A stretch of DNA of 64,000 nt from Arcobacter sp. CECT 8983 (GTDB taxonomy: Bacteria > Campylobacterota > Campylobacteria > Campylobacterales > Arcobacteraceae), in contig NZ_PDKF01000005.1 of assembly GCF_004118855.1 (NCBI RefSeq), forward strand, positions 124,001-188,000, read 5' to 3'. Shown piece after piece: positions 10,377-18,984 of the stretch; the stretch's first letter is position 1; each line of letters opens with the position of its first letter. A program made the position numbers and the translations under genes. A model generated the notes under the pieces. It saw only the letters and a list, made by a program, of their open reading frames with translations. It had not been told where the DNA came from and did no database searches.

Positions 10377-12929
10377 CTACTTTTTATTTACATTAATTAA
10401 TTCAGCTTCAATTCTTCTATTTAAAGCTCTTCCTTCTTTTGTACTATTATCAGCAACTGGCTCAGAGAAACCTTTCCCTTGAGCCATTATTCTTGAATTA
10501 TCAACTCCATTTGAGATAAGAAATGTTTTAATGGCATTTGCTCTTTTTTCTGATAGATCTTTATTATACTTTATTGAACTATTTACACTATCTTTACTTG
10601 CATGTCCAGTGATAACTGTATTGAACTCTTTATTATCAACTAAAAATTGAGCAAAAGCTTTTACTTTAGAAACTGTTTGTTCTTTTATTTTTGATGAATC
10701 ATTTTCAAATAATACTTCAAGATTAATCTTATTTGTACAACCATCTTTATCTACTGTATATCCTGCTTTTGTATTTAGACATTTATCTAATTCATTTCTT
10801 ACACCATCATTATCATCATCAAGGATTACAATTTTTGGCACATATAATGCAACTGCAACAACATTGTTTAGATTATGTTTATCAGTCTCTAGATATAAAT
10901 TGTCATGGTAAACTCTTGATTGTGGAACTATTAAATCTTCTTTTACATTATTATCAATTAACAGTTTTGTGATAGTTTTAGCATAAGTTAAAGCTTCATT
11001 ATAACTTTTCTCATCATTTTCCATATTTTTTGTGTGTCCAATTACAGTTACAGTAATATCATCTCTATCATATGAATTAATTATCTTAGCAATTTCTTTT
11101 ATATTATTATTCTTTGAATCAAAGTTATTCATATTAATGAAATCAAATCTTTTTATTAATTCAAAATTATCATACATTAGGTGTTTATCTAGTTTTGTTG
11201 ATTCAACATTTTTATTTGCTGCTACATTAAACTCATAATCATAAAGACCAAATTTTTCATCTTTTTTAGGACTATTAGAAGTGTACTTAGGAACTTCATC
11301 TAGATATAAACTTTGCTCAACTTCAAATCTATTTTTTCCATCTTCAAGTGCACACCCTTTTTCATCAACAATTGCACCAAGAGTAGTAGTAGGACAAGTA
11401 TCTTTTGTATTTGGTACACCGTCAAAATCTGTATCAGGTTCTACTTGAATACAACCTGTAGGTTTTATATTATCGCCTGTTAAAGAATTGTCACAAATAT
11501 CAATTGCATCAACAACACCATCAGAATCAACATCTAATTTAATTGGTAGTTCATCTTCAACAATTTCAAATGGTTTATTAACTGGCTGAACAATTGCTTG
11601 ATATGAATTTTCATCTAAAATAGAGTTAACTAATAATCCCATTGCATCTAATATTCTATATTGTGCAAAAAGTTTATCTGTTTGTGCATTGATAATTTGA
11701 GTTTTAGAGTTGATTAAGTCATTTTGAGCTGAAAGTAAATCAAGTAATGTTCTTCTTCCCATCTCATATTCACTTTGATAACTAGCTAGTGTTTCTTCAC
11801 TATATTCATAATATTTATATAACTCTTCTAACTGTTTTGATAACATTTCGTATGCAGACCATGATAGTTCTAAACTTTCAATAGTTTGTCTTTTTAAATC
11901 TCTTTGAATTTCTACTTCTTTATTAATAGAACTTCTACTTTTTTGAATATCAGCTTCGTGTGCTCCACCTTTGTAAAGGTTCCATGATAGTTTTACATAT
12001 GCTCTTGTTCTATCATCTGCGCTGTCAATTGTATAGTCACTTGGACTATCAATATCATTATAAAGTTGCTCAATTTCAAAATCCACTTTTGGATAAAATT
12101 TACTTTTTTTCTCTCTATATAAACTTTGAGCACCTTTTATATTATAGTTACTTACTAATATAGAAGGATTATTTTTAATAGCTACCATAGTTGCTCTTTC
12201 TAAGCTTTCTGGCATTGCTAAATCAAGTTTAGGTAAAGATAGTTTTGAAATATTTACACTTCTTCCTAATAATCTTTTAAATCTAAAACCTTTATCAATC
12301 ATATTATTTTGCTGTACTACTAAATTAGACTCAGCAAGAGCTAAAGAAGATCTAATCTTTGTCATCTCTGATTTTGTAGTAAGCCCACTATTAAACAATG
12401 ATTGTACATCTTCATATATCTTTTCATTTACTTTTACATTGTCTCTTGCATTTTGAAGTAATCTGTAACTTCTAATTGAATCTAAATAAGAACCTACCAT
12501 TTGAAAAGCTATATCATTAGCATTTTCTACATAATGATGTGCTGCTGCTAAGATTCTTGACTTTTGATAGTCTATTTTATTTGATGTACTAAAACCATTA
12601 AAAATATTTTGTGTTAATTTTAATGAATGTGTATAATGATTATAAGTATGATCTGCTACATTATTTTTATACTTACTATTTTCTTCATAATCTTTAATAT
12701 CACCTGCATTATTTCTTCCAAATGATGCAGTATAATCTAAAGAAGGAAGCCACTCAGCCTCTACTATATTTAAATCTTGTTGTACTTCTCTTATATTTTT
12801 TAATCTTTCTTTTACGACAGGATTTGTATTTATTGCTTCTTTTACACTATCTTCAAGTGTAAGTGCGCTTAAATTATTCCCAACTAGTAAAAGACCACTA
12901 GTTATTATACTTAGTACTGTTTTTTTCAT
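10377..12929 (-). CDS. TolC-family outer-membrane channel fused to calcium-repeat and OmpA-like domains
   Basis: 850 residues, nearly twice a normal TolC/LapE. A signal peptide (~1-22) and a full outer-membrane efflux region (~23-435, ending in the EYEMGRRTLLDLLSAQNDL motif) come first. Next are Asp-rich thrombospondin type 3-like repeats (DVDSDGVVDAIDIC, DTDFDGVPNTKDTC), a divergent OmpA-like segment (~560-700), another calcium-type repeat (DDDNDGVRNELDKC) and a canonical OmpA peptidoglycan-binding domain (~740-845: LFENDSSKI, then SEKRANAIKTFL and NRRIEAELI). It is first in the secretion operon. The tail probably anchors the channel to the cell wall. A GGGGAAAG ribosome site precedes the ATG. 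Confidence 0.9.
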   Translation of the reverse strand: MKKTVLSIITSGLLLVGNNLSALTLEDSVKEAINTNPVVKERLKNIREVQQDLNIVEAEWLPSLDYTASFGRNNAGDIKDYEENSKYKNNVADHTYNHYTHSLKLTQNIFNGFSTSNKIDYQKSRILAAAHHYVENANDIAFQMVGSYLDSIRSYRLLQNARDNVKVNEKIYEDVQSLFNSGLTTKSEMTKIRSSLALAESNLVVQQNNMIDKGFRFKRLLGRSVNISKLSLPKLDLAMPESLERATMVAIKNNPSILVSNYNIKGAQSLYREKKSKFYPKVDFEIEQLYNDIDSPSDYTIDSADDRTRAYVKLSWNLYKGGAHEADIQKSRSSINKEVEIQRDLKRQTIESLELSWSAYEMLSKQLEELYKYYEYSEETLASYQSEYEMGRRTLLDLLSAQNDLINSKTQIINAQTDKLFAQYRILDAMGLLVNSILDENSYQAIVQPVNKPFEIVEDELPIKLDVDSDGVVDAIDICDNSLTGDNIKPTGCIQVEPDTDFDGVPNTKDTCPTTTLGAIVDEKGCALEDGKNRFEVEQSLYLDEVPKYTSNSPKKDEKFGLYDYEFNVAANKNVESTKLDKHLMYDNFELIKRFDFINMNNFDSKNNNIKEIAKIINSYDRDDITVTVIGHTKNMENDEKSYNEALTYAKTITKLLIDNNVKEDLIVPQSRVYHDNLYLETDKHNLNNVVAVALYVPKIVILDDDNDGVRNELDKCLNTKAGYTVDKDGCTNKINLEVLFENDSSKIKEQTVSKVKAFAQFLVDNKEFNTVITGHASKDSVNSSIKYNKDLSEKRANAIKTFLISNGVDNSRIMAQGKGFSEPVADNSTKEGRALNRRIEAELINVNKK

Positions 12930-12937
12930 ACTACTTT

Positions 12938-12960
12938 CCCCAAATTAGTTTCATTTGGAG
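12938..12960 (-). promoter_or_regulatory. Hairpin covering the ribosome-binding site of the TolC-OmpA gene
   Basis: In the minus-strand leader, CTCCAAAT (12960-12953) can pair with ATTTGGGG (12945-12938) around a 7-nt loop, 8 bp with one G-U. The 3' arm contains the GGGG of the GGGGAAAG Shine-Dalgarno sequence of the gene starting at 12929. Pairing would hide part of the ribosome site, so translation of the whole secretion operon could be controlled here. This is a prediction from complementarity alone. Confidence 0.4.
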
Positions 12961-13110
12961 TAAGTATATAAAAAAGAAGTATCACAGAAGTAACGAAATG
13001 AAGTGATTATTTTAAAAATTAATAATTTATTTAATTTTTATTTTTATTATAATTAATACCTTTTATAGGAATATAATCTAAAAAAATATTATTATGAAGA
13101 GAATTTTGAT

Positions 13111-13842
13111 TTATTTAATTTTTATTCTATAACCTTCTTTGAAAACATTTTCTAATGTTTCTTCTGGAAGTTTAAGCCTTAGCCTTCTAACTAAGTTTTT
13201 AAGAGAGTTTATATTACCTTCATCATCAAAATCATTCCAAACTTGATAAAGTATTTCATCATAAGAAAAAACTTTTTCAACACTACTAAATAAAAGCTCA
13301 AGCAATAGTGTCTCTTTCTTTGTAAGTTCTATTAATTCTTCTTTTCTTTTTAAAATTTTATTTCTAATATCCCAAGAATATCCATTTTTTAGTTCTATAT
13401 TTTGAATTTTTACAAGTTTATAATTTGATATCTCTTCAATTGCTTTATTCAAAGACTCTTTTAATTTCAACCTTGAAATTGGTTTTTGCAAATAATTTAT
13501 TAATTTTAAAGATGTAGCTTGAAGTAAGAATTTTGTTGTAACATGACCTGTTAAAACAATAAGTTTAACATCTAAATCTTTTTCTCTAATCATTTCTAAT
13601 AAAGTTAAGCCATTAATTTTTGGAATATGAATATCTGCAATTATTATTTCAGGTTTCTCTTTATTGTATAATTTTAAAGCCTCTTCTCCATCTCTTGCAG
13701 TAAGAACATTTGAAAATATCTTTTTTAAATATGTAGTATAGTTATTTAAAATAATTTCTTCATCCTCAATAAATAAAATAGTATAAGGATATTTTTCATT
13801 ATTTTCTTTAATCAATTTCTGCCCTTTGGTATTTTTAAACAA
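13111..13842 (-). CDS. OmpR-like response regulator (receiver plus winged helix)
   Basis: About 235-243 residues. The N-terminal receiver has the acidic pair (FIEDEE), phospho-acceptor Asp in EIIIADIHIP, Thr in VLTGH and Lys in LQKP. The C-terminal ~95 residues form a winged helix (LTKKETLLLELL, then NSLKNLVRRLRLKL and EGYRIKI). Two TTG starts are possible: 13842, with AAGGTG upstream, or 13815, whose TTGA overlaps the kinase stop codon; receiver homology begins just after the second. The overlap with the upstream kinase gene makes this the cognate pair. No target is visible. Confidence 0.88.
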   Translation of the reverse strand: MFKNTKGQKLIKENNEKYPYTILFIEDEEIILNNYTTYLKKIFSNVLTARDGEEALKLYNKEKPEIIIADIHIPKINGLTLLEMIREKDLDVKLIVLTGHVTTKFLLQATSLKLINYLQKPISRLKLKESLNKAIEEISNYKLVKIQNIELKNGYSWDIRNKILKRKEELIELTKKETLLLELLFSSVEKVFSYDEILYQVWNDFDDEGNINSLKNLVRRLRLKLPEETLENVFKEGYRIKIK

Positions 13843-16787
13843 AAAGATACACCTTTGTCTTTATTTACTACTTTTATTTTACCATTTAATAGCTTTTCAA
13901 CTATTAGTTTTGAGATATAAAGACCTAATCCTGTACCTTTAGATTTATGTTTTGTTGTAAAATAAGGATCAAAAATTTTATCAATATTTGACTTACCAAT
14001 CCCTCCTGCATTATCTTCTACAAAAAGGTAAAAGTAATCTGGTGTATTATCTGAATAGATTTTAATTTCTGCAGAACCAATACTCTTTTCAATAGAGGCA
14101 TCAATTGAATTATTTATAAGTATTAATAATACTTGGTTTAACTCACTAGGAAAACTAAATAAATTTATACTTTTATCTATATTAAGTTTAATATCTACAT
14201 TATTTACTTTAATTCTTTTATCAAAAATACTTAAAGCTTTTATTGTATTTTGATACACATTAAACTCTTTTGCTTCTTTATTTGTATCAAAAAAGCTTCT
14301 AAAATCATTGATTGTATTTGATAAATAATTTGTTATATTTTCAATGCTAGATAACTTTTCTTCTATATATTCAGTCATAAGTTCTTTTTCTGTTAATTCA
14401 AAATCTAGCAACAATATTAATGAATTAATCTCTGCAAGTGGTTGTCTCCACTGATGGGCAATATTTTCAAGCATTTCACCCATTTGGGCTTGTTTACTTT
14501 GTTCCATAATCTTAAATTGATATTTTGAATTCTTTTCTGTTTCTTCTTTAATTCTTTTCTCTAAATTAGCATTTAAATCTTGAAGTTTATTAGATGTAAG
14601 CCTTAATTGATTTGCTTTAGTTTTTAAAGAGTTTTCATATTCTCTTTCTTTTGTAATATTAATCCCAAAATTAACAACTTCGTTATTAAGGATTTCTATA
14701 TTTGACCACAGTGTTGTAAGTTTTTTACCACTTTTAGTTATAGGAGACCACTCTTTGTATATTCCATCTTTTACCTCAAATGAATTTATAACTTCTTTTT
14801 TAATCTCTTTATCTGGATAAAATAAAGATAAAGGGTCTTCTTCATTTTTTATTTCATCAAAGGTATATCCAAATACCTTTTCACACTCTTTATTCCAAAA
14901 AACTACTTTTCCATTTTCATCAAATTGATTTAAAAGAATTGGCGCGATATCAAAAAGTATTCTGAACCTTGCTTCACTATCTTTTAATTTTTTTTCTACT
15001 TTTAACCTAGACTTTATCTCTTTTTTTAACTTTAAATTCCAATAAAAAAATAGCAAAAGTATCAAGATAAAGCAAAATAAAATCCAAAAAATTAATTCAT
15101 AATCAATATTCTCATGCTCTTCTAAACTAGTCCACTTATATAGAATTTTATTCTTTTCTTCTTCAGATATAGAGTTTAAGCCTTTTTGTAGAATTGTATT
15201 TAAAAGTGGTTCATCTTTTCTAGATGCCATACTTAAGTAAATAGCTTCGTTAAACTGTCCTTTTATAGCTAGATTTTTTGAAGGACTTTTATAAAGCTCA
15301 TGATTTACTACTAGAAAACTATCTAAAAATCCAAAGACCTCCCCTTCTTCAACTTTTTCTAAACCCTGCAAACTTGTATCAACTTTTTTAAAATCTATAT
15401 TTGGAAATTTATTTTCAAATAATTCTTGAATTGAGTAATTATTTACTACTGCAATTTTTTTATTTTTTGCTACTTCTAAATTTGCCATAAAAGGTTGATC
15501 TTTTTTTGTTGCTAATACCACGGGTGTAATAATATATGGGGTTGTAAAGTTTAAATACTCTTCTCTATTAGGTGTCTTTTCAGCCAAGGGCAAAATATCA
15601 CATAATTTATTTTTTATTTTTTCAATACTTTGGGACCATGTACTAGTTTCTTCTAGTTTAATAGGAAGACCTAAAGCTTTCGAAATAGATTTTATATAAT
15701 CTGATGATATTCCTTGATGTTTTCCATTTAAAAGCATTTCTAAAGGTTGCCAATTAGGATCGATGCATATCTTTAACTCTTTTTTATTTTTTAAATACTC
15801 TTTTTCTTCTTTATTTAGTTTTACTTTTAACTCATTTGTTTTGTCATAAATAAACTCTTTAATATCACTTTTATGCTTTTTATTTAGCAATTGTGATTGT
15901 GCATAATCATCTACAATCATATTTAAATGATTTAAGTTAATACTTCCAATTTGATATATATTTGTTAACATTAAATGCTCTATTTGTCTAGCTTCAAAAT
16001 AGAGTTCTTCTTTTGTTTTAGCTTGAGGATTATATTTATCTAAGATAATATTTATCGTTTCTTCTTTATTTTCTAAAGCATACTTCCAACCTTTGATTGA
16101 TGCTTCTTTAAACTTTTTTACTCTTTGAGGATTATTTTGAACCTCGGCTATTGTTGTGAATAAATTTGAGTCATAAAATTTTGTAGTGTACACTGCTGGG
16201 TCAAAAACATTGTATTTTATTCCTAACTTATCTAATAAATATATTTCATTTGTTGTAAACACACTTATTGCATCTACTTTTTTATTTATAAAATCATTTA
16301 ATGAAAACTCTCTTTGTATATTTATAAAATCATCTTTTTTAATATTAAATTTATCAAGCATTGAGGTAATTGTTCTTTTATGGGTACTATCAAGAAGTCC
16401 CATCACCTTTTTACCTTTTAAATCATTTAAGGTTTTAATATCATCTTGAGTCACTAATACCAAAGGAGACTGCTTAAAAAAGTTTGCTATTAAAACAATT
16501 GGTTTATTATTAAAATAATCTACAATAATAGATGAAAAAGATAAACCATAGTCTGCCCTTGAAGACAAAACTTCATTGGTTATGTCCATACCCTTTTTAA
16601 ACTCTAAAAAATTAACATCTAAACCTGCATCTTTATAATAACTTTTTTCTTTTGCCATATAAAAACCAGCAGATTCAAATTGATGTTTCCATTGCAACTG
16701 AAGATTTATCTTTTCTAACTCTTTAGAAAATAAAGATAGTGGAATTAAGATGATTAATATATAATATTTAAGTAGTTTAAAAAACAA
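13812..16787 (-). CDS. Sensor histidine kinase with tandem periplasmic solute-binding domains (NMT1-like and SBP3) and a PAS domain
   Basis: 991 residues. A signal/anchor (~1-20) is followed by an NMT1/THI5-like domain (~25-290: NLQLQWKHQFESAGFYMAKE) and an amino-acid-binding type SBP3 domain (~330-555: LKICIDPNWQPLEM, then LYKWTSLEE). One membrane helix (~562-585), a PAS domain (~605-715) and a coiled coil precede the kinase core. The core has the phospho-His in ENIAHQWRQPL and the ATPase boxes NNSIDA, DNAGGI and GTGLGLYI. It probably senses one or two small ligands through these domains. The THI5 fold suggests a pyrimidine- or sulfonate-like ligand, but the ligand cannot be named. It overlaps its response regulator gene. 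Confidence 0.92.
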   Translation of the reverse strand: MFFKLLKYYILIILIPLSLFSKELEKINLQLQWKHQFESAGFYMAKEKSYYKDAGLDVNFLEFKKGMDITNEVLSSRADYGLSFSSIIVDYFNNKPIVLIANFFKQSPLVLVTQDDIKTLNDLKGKKVMGLLDSTHKRTITSMLDKFNIKKDDFINIQREFSLNDFINKKVDAISVFTTNEIYLLDKLGIKYNVFDPAVYTTKFYDSNLFTTIAEVQNNPQRVKKFKEASIKGWKYALENKEETINIILDKYNPQAKTKEELYFEARQIEHLMLTNIYQIGSINLNHLNMIVDDYAQSQLLNKKHKSDIKEFIYDKTNELKVKLNKEEKEYLKNKKELKICIDPNWQPLEMLLNGKHQGISSDYIKSISKALGLPIKLEETSTWSQSIEKIKNKLCDILPLAEKTPNREEYLNFTTPYIITPVVLATKKDQPFMANLEVAKNKKIAVVNNYSIQELFENKFPNIDFKKVDTSLQGLEKVEEGEVFGFLDSFLVVNHELYKSPSKNLAIKGQFNEAIYLSMASRKDEPLLNTILQKGLNSISEEEKNKILYKWTSLEEHENIDYELIFWILFCFILILLLFFYWNLKLKKEIKSRLKVEKKLKDSEARFRILFDIAPILLNQFDENGKVVFWNKECEKVFGYTFDEIKNEEDPLSLFYPDKEIKKEVINSFEVKDGIYKEWSPITKSGKKLTTLWSNIEILNNEVVNFGINITKEREYENSLKTKANQLRLTSNKLQDLNANLEKRIKEETEKNSKYQFKIMEQSKQAQMGEMLENIAHQWRQPLAEINSLILLLDFELTEKELMTEYIEEKLSSIENITNYLSNTINDFRSFFDTNKEAKEFNVYQNTIKALSIFDKRIKVNNVDIKLNIDKSINLFSFPSELNQVLLILINNSIDASIEKSIGSAEIKIYSDNTPDYFYLFVEDNAGGIGKSNIDKIFDPYFTTKHKSKGTGLGLYISKLIVEKLLNGKIKVVNKDKGVSFCLKIPKGRN

Positions 16788-16879
16788 TGATTTCCTTCAA
16801 ATAAGCATTTATCACTTTTATTATTATATTGTAATTAAATAAGGTTTAATTTGGAATTTATAAAAGAATAGAGAAAGTA

Positions 16880-16920
16880 ATACTCTCTACCTAAAAGTAT
16901 TATATTACGATAGAGAGTAT
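16880..16920 (-). terminator. 10-bp inverted repeat after the RraA-like gene
   Basis: ATACTCTCTA (16880-16889) and TAGAGAGTAT (16911-16920) are perfect reverse complements with a 21-nt loop. The element sits 3 bp beyond the stop of the minus-strand gene. A T-rich but interrupted tract follows on the minus strand, so it is plausibly a weak terminator or a 3' stabilising hairpin. Confidence 0.5.
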
Positions 16921-16923
16921 ATG

Positions 16924-17409
16924 CTACATAAGCCTTTCATTTGAAATAATAATTCCATCTTCATCACAATATATATAATCATCTTCTTTGAAAGAGACAT
17001 TTCCAAAGTATAAATCAATACCTATTTCAGATGGTGTTTTATCAAAATTTCTTAAAGGGCAAGTACCAAGGGCAAAAAGTCCAATATTAAATTTTTCTGT
17101 TTCCATTGTATCTCTAACATATCCATTTACAATTATTGCTTCATATTGATTTTTTTCTGCAAGATTAGATAATTTGTCTCCCACAATACCATAATTTACC
17201 TCATTGGCATCAATAACTAAAATTTTATTTTTACCTAATTCATTTTTTAATATATCAATTACTGCCCAATTACTTTTTTCAATTTTAACAGTTTTTATTT
17301 TTCCTTTAAATCTTTTTTTCCCTCCATAGTTTTTAAAACTTGAAGATAATACTTGAATCTTTTTATCTTGATTTTCATCACAAAGATCAGCTGTTCTATA
17401 TTTTCTCAT
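16924..17409 (-). CDS. RraA-fold protein with intact aldolase/decarboxylase motif (HMG/CHA aldolase-like)
   Basis: 161 residues, full RraA length (start TADLCDENQD, ends DGIIISNERL). RraA in E. coli inhibits RNase E, but Campylobacterota generally lack RNase E. This copy keeps the class II pyruvate-aldolase signature G-X3-D-X20-R-D: the Asp in GIVGDKL, then exactly 20 residues, then RD in GYVRDTME. E. coli RraA has VRQ at the RD position. I therefore infer an oxaloacetate-decarboxylase or 4-hydroxy-4-methyl-2-oxoglutarate-type aldolase activity. A copy of the cluster operator lies 41 bp upstream of the ATG, tying it to the tricarboxylate genes. The start has an AAGGAAG ribosome site. Confidence 0.82.
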   Translation of the reverse strand: MRKYRTADLCDENQDKKIQVLSSSFKNYGGKKRFKGKIKTVKIEKSNWAVIDILKNELGKNKILVIDANEVNYGIVGDKLSNLAEKNQYEAIIVNGYVRDTMETEKFNIGLFALGTCPLRNFDKTPSEIGIDLYFGNVSFKEDDYIYCDEDGIIISNERLM

Positions 17410-17450
17410 ATTCTTCCTTTTTAATTTTTTTGAAATGTTACTTTATTTCG

Positions 17451-17467
17451 CTGGCATAAAACTAGCA
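17451..17467 (-). promoter_or_regulatory. Putative TctD operator, site F (upstream of rraA-like gene)
   Basis: Minus-strand TGCTAG-TTTTA-TGCCAG matches the cluster motif at 11 of 12 half-site positions. The match extends into the same CG..A flank as site D. It lies 41 bp before the start codon at 17409. Confidence 0.6.
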
Positions 17468-17483
17468 ATTGTTGATTAAGAGT

Positions 17484-17509
17484 AAAAAAGGAGTTTTACC
17501 TCCTTTTTT
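17484..17509 (-). terminator. Intrinsic terminator after the porin gene
   Basis: AAAAAAGGAG (17484-17493) pairs with CTCCTTTTTT (17500-17509) around a 6-nt loop. With runs of A and T on either side it can work in both directions. It closes the minus-strand porin gene, leaving the RraA-like gene under its own promoter. Confidence 0.85.
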
Positions 17510-17549
17510 TGTTCGCGCGTATTTAGTTTCTGATTTTAGAAGATAAGTA

Positions 17550-18767
17550 TTAGAATTTATAAATTAATTTTGCTCTTAATTCATCTTTTTCTTTTGCTTC
17601 ATTACCCTGTCCATAATCATAGATAGTGTATTCTGTTGATAAAGAAAGGTTTTTAAGTTCACCAGAGAATTTATATTTTAATCCTAAATATATTTGGTCT
17701 AAGTCGTTCTTTTCTGCTACTGCATCACTACTTGTATATTTTGCTTTTGCTAATAAATTACCAAATTTTTTAGAAACTCCCACTTGCCATGTATCAGTTC
17801 CTGCTGTATAGTTTCCTGTAGTTGATGTTGCAGATGTAAATGATGCAGTTGCACCCTCACCTATACCTCTAGTTACATTTCCATCATTATCAGTTGAAGT
17901 ATATGAAAGGTGTAAATTATATCCACCAAATGTTGCACCTACTTTATATCCTGTCATATGGCTATCTTCAATTGCATTATCATCATAATTTGAGTTATAG
18001 TATTGAGCTGCAATATATGGTTTAAAATCACCTCCAAAATCATATTTAGCATCTACATAAAGGTCAACTACCTCATCTATAAAATCAACATAATGAGTTT
18101 GTATAGTTAAATTTTCAATTGATTTATTCTTCACATATAAAGAAATTGCCCCATCAGTTCCAATTTTATTAAACTCACCTACATCACCAATATTTGAATC
18201 TGAATTTGTAAATGATGCAGCGTTAGTTGTTGATGTAACAGCATCTGTTCTTGTTTGATATTTAGTGATTTTTCCTAAAGAAACAAGCGTGTCAGGAATA
18301 TCTGTGTTAGATAAGAAGTACCCTTCAAATGACTCTTTTACAAGTCTAGAACCAGAACCCTTTATTAAAGGTAAAGAGATAAATTGTCTACCACCTTTGA
18401 ATTCTGTATTACTATATTTATAACTTACAAAAGCTTCTGATAAAACTGATCCTGAAGCATGCATAGTTTTTTTCTGTTTATCTTTATTATCATCAATAGA
18501 TGTAGTAGATGCTCCTTGGAATGTCGCTCCTAATTTAAAACCTAAATATCTGTCAGTTTCATATCCTAATTGAATTCCATTTGCCCAAACATGATTGTCT
18601 GATGATTTTGCAGAATCATAAGATTCATCAAAATAGTATGACTTTAATTGACCTTTAGTTTTTCCATTTGCAAAAGCTTCTACTATTGAATCAGATGCTA
18701 AAACTTGTGAACCTGTTGATACTATTAAAAATGCAGCAATAAGGCTTCTTTTTTGTACTTTTCCCAT
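17550..18767 (-). CDS. OprD-type outer-membrane porin
   Basis: 405 residues with an N-terminal signal peptide (~1-24, cleavage near VLASDS). The rest is a series of alternating amphipathic beta-strands rich in Tyr, Gly and Ser, ending in an aromatic C-terminus (AKLIYKF), the usual signal for outer-membrane insertion. The early SDNHVWANGIQLGYETDRYLGFKLG segment resembles OprD-family substrate-specific porins, many of which take up organic acids. It is divergent from the tctC-like gene across a 217-bp region holding two oppositely oriented operator copies. It probably admits the carboxylate substrate of this cluster into the periplasm. Confidence 0.85.
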   Translation of the reverse strand: MGKVQKRSLIAAFLIVSTGSQVLASDSIVEAFANGKTKGQLKSYYFDESYDSAKSSDNHVWANGIQLGYETDRYLGFKLGATFQGASTTSIDDNKDKQKKTMHASGSVLSEAFVSYKYSNTEFKGGRQFISLPLIKGSGSRLVKESFEGYFLSNTDIPDTLVSLGKITKYQTRTDAVTSTTNAASFTNSDSNIGDVGEFNKIGTDGAISLYVKNKSIENLTIQTHYVDFIDEVVDLYVDAKYDFGGDFKPYIAAQYYNSNYDDNAIEDSHMTGYKVGATFGGYNLHLSYTSTDNDGNVTRGIGEGATASFTSATSTTGNYTAGTDTWQVGVSKKFGNLLAKAKYTSSDAVAEKNDLDQIYLGLKYKFSGELKNLSLSTEYTIYDYGQGNEAKEKDELRAKLIYKF

Positions 18768-18842
18768 TTTTATTCCTTTTTGTGTAAATATTCTATATAG
18801 TGCTAACTACATAAAATTGATTTGTGATATTAACATTGGATT

Positions 18843-18859
18843 CTGTCAATAATCTTGCA
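18843..18859 (-). promoter_or_regulatory. Putative TctD operator, site A (upstream of porin)
   Basis: Minus-strand TGCAAG-ATTAT-TGACAG, continued by AATCCAATGTTAAT, which is shared with site B. It lies 75 bp before the porin start. It faces site B in the same divergent intergenic region. Confidence 0.65.
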
Positions 18860-18921
18860 AAAAAGCCCCTAAACATAGCAATAAAGTAGCATTTTAAATA
18901 TCATAATAAAACTTGCAATTC

Positions 18922-18938
18922 TGCAAGGTTCATGCCAG
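18922..18938 (+). promoter_or_regulatory. Putative TctD operator, site B (upstream of tctC1)
   Basis: TGCAAG-GTTCA-TGCCAG followed by AATCCAATGTTAATCTT. A TAAAAT box at 18962-18967 stands 23 nt beyond the motif and could be the -10 element. The motif would then overlap the -35 region, as expected for an OmpR-family activator. The start codon is 46 bp downstream. Confidence 0.7.
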
Positions 18939-18984
18939 AATCCAATGTTAATCTTCCAGCATAAAATCAAAAAAAGGATTTAAC

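Noticed and set aside
16795-16870. Small gene between the sensor kinase and RraA-like genes
   Set aside because: No open frame with a start and ribosome site; only AT-rich sequence before the hairpin.
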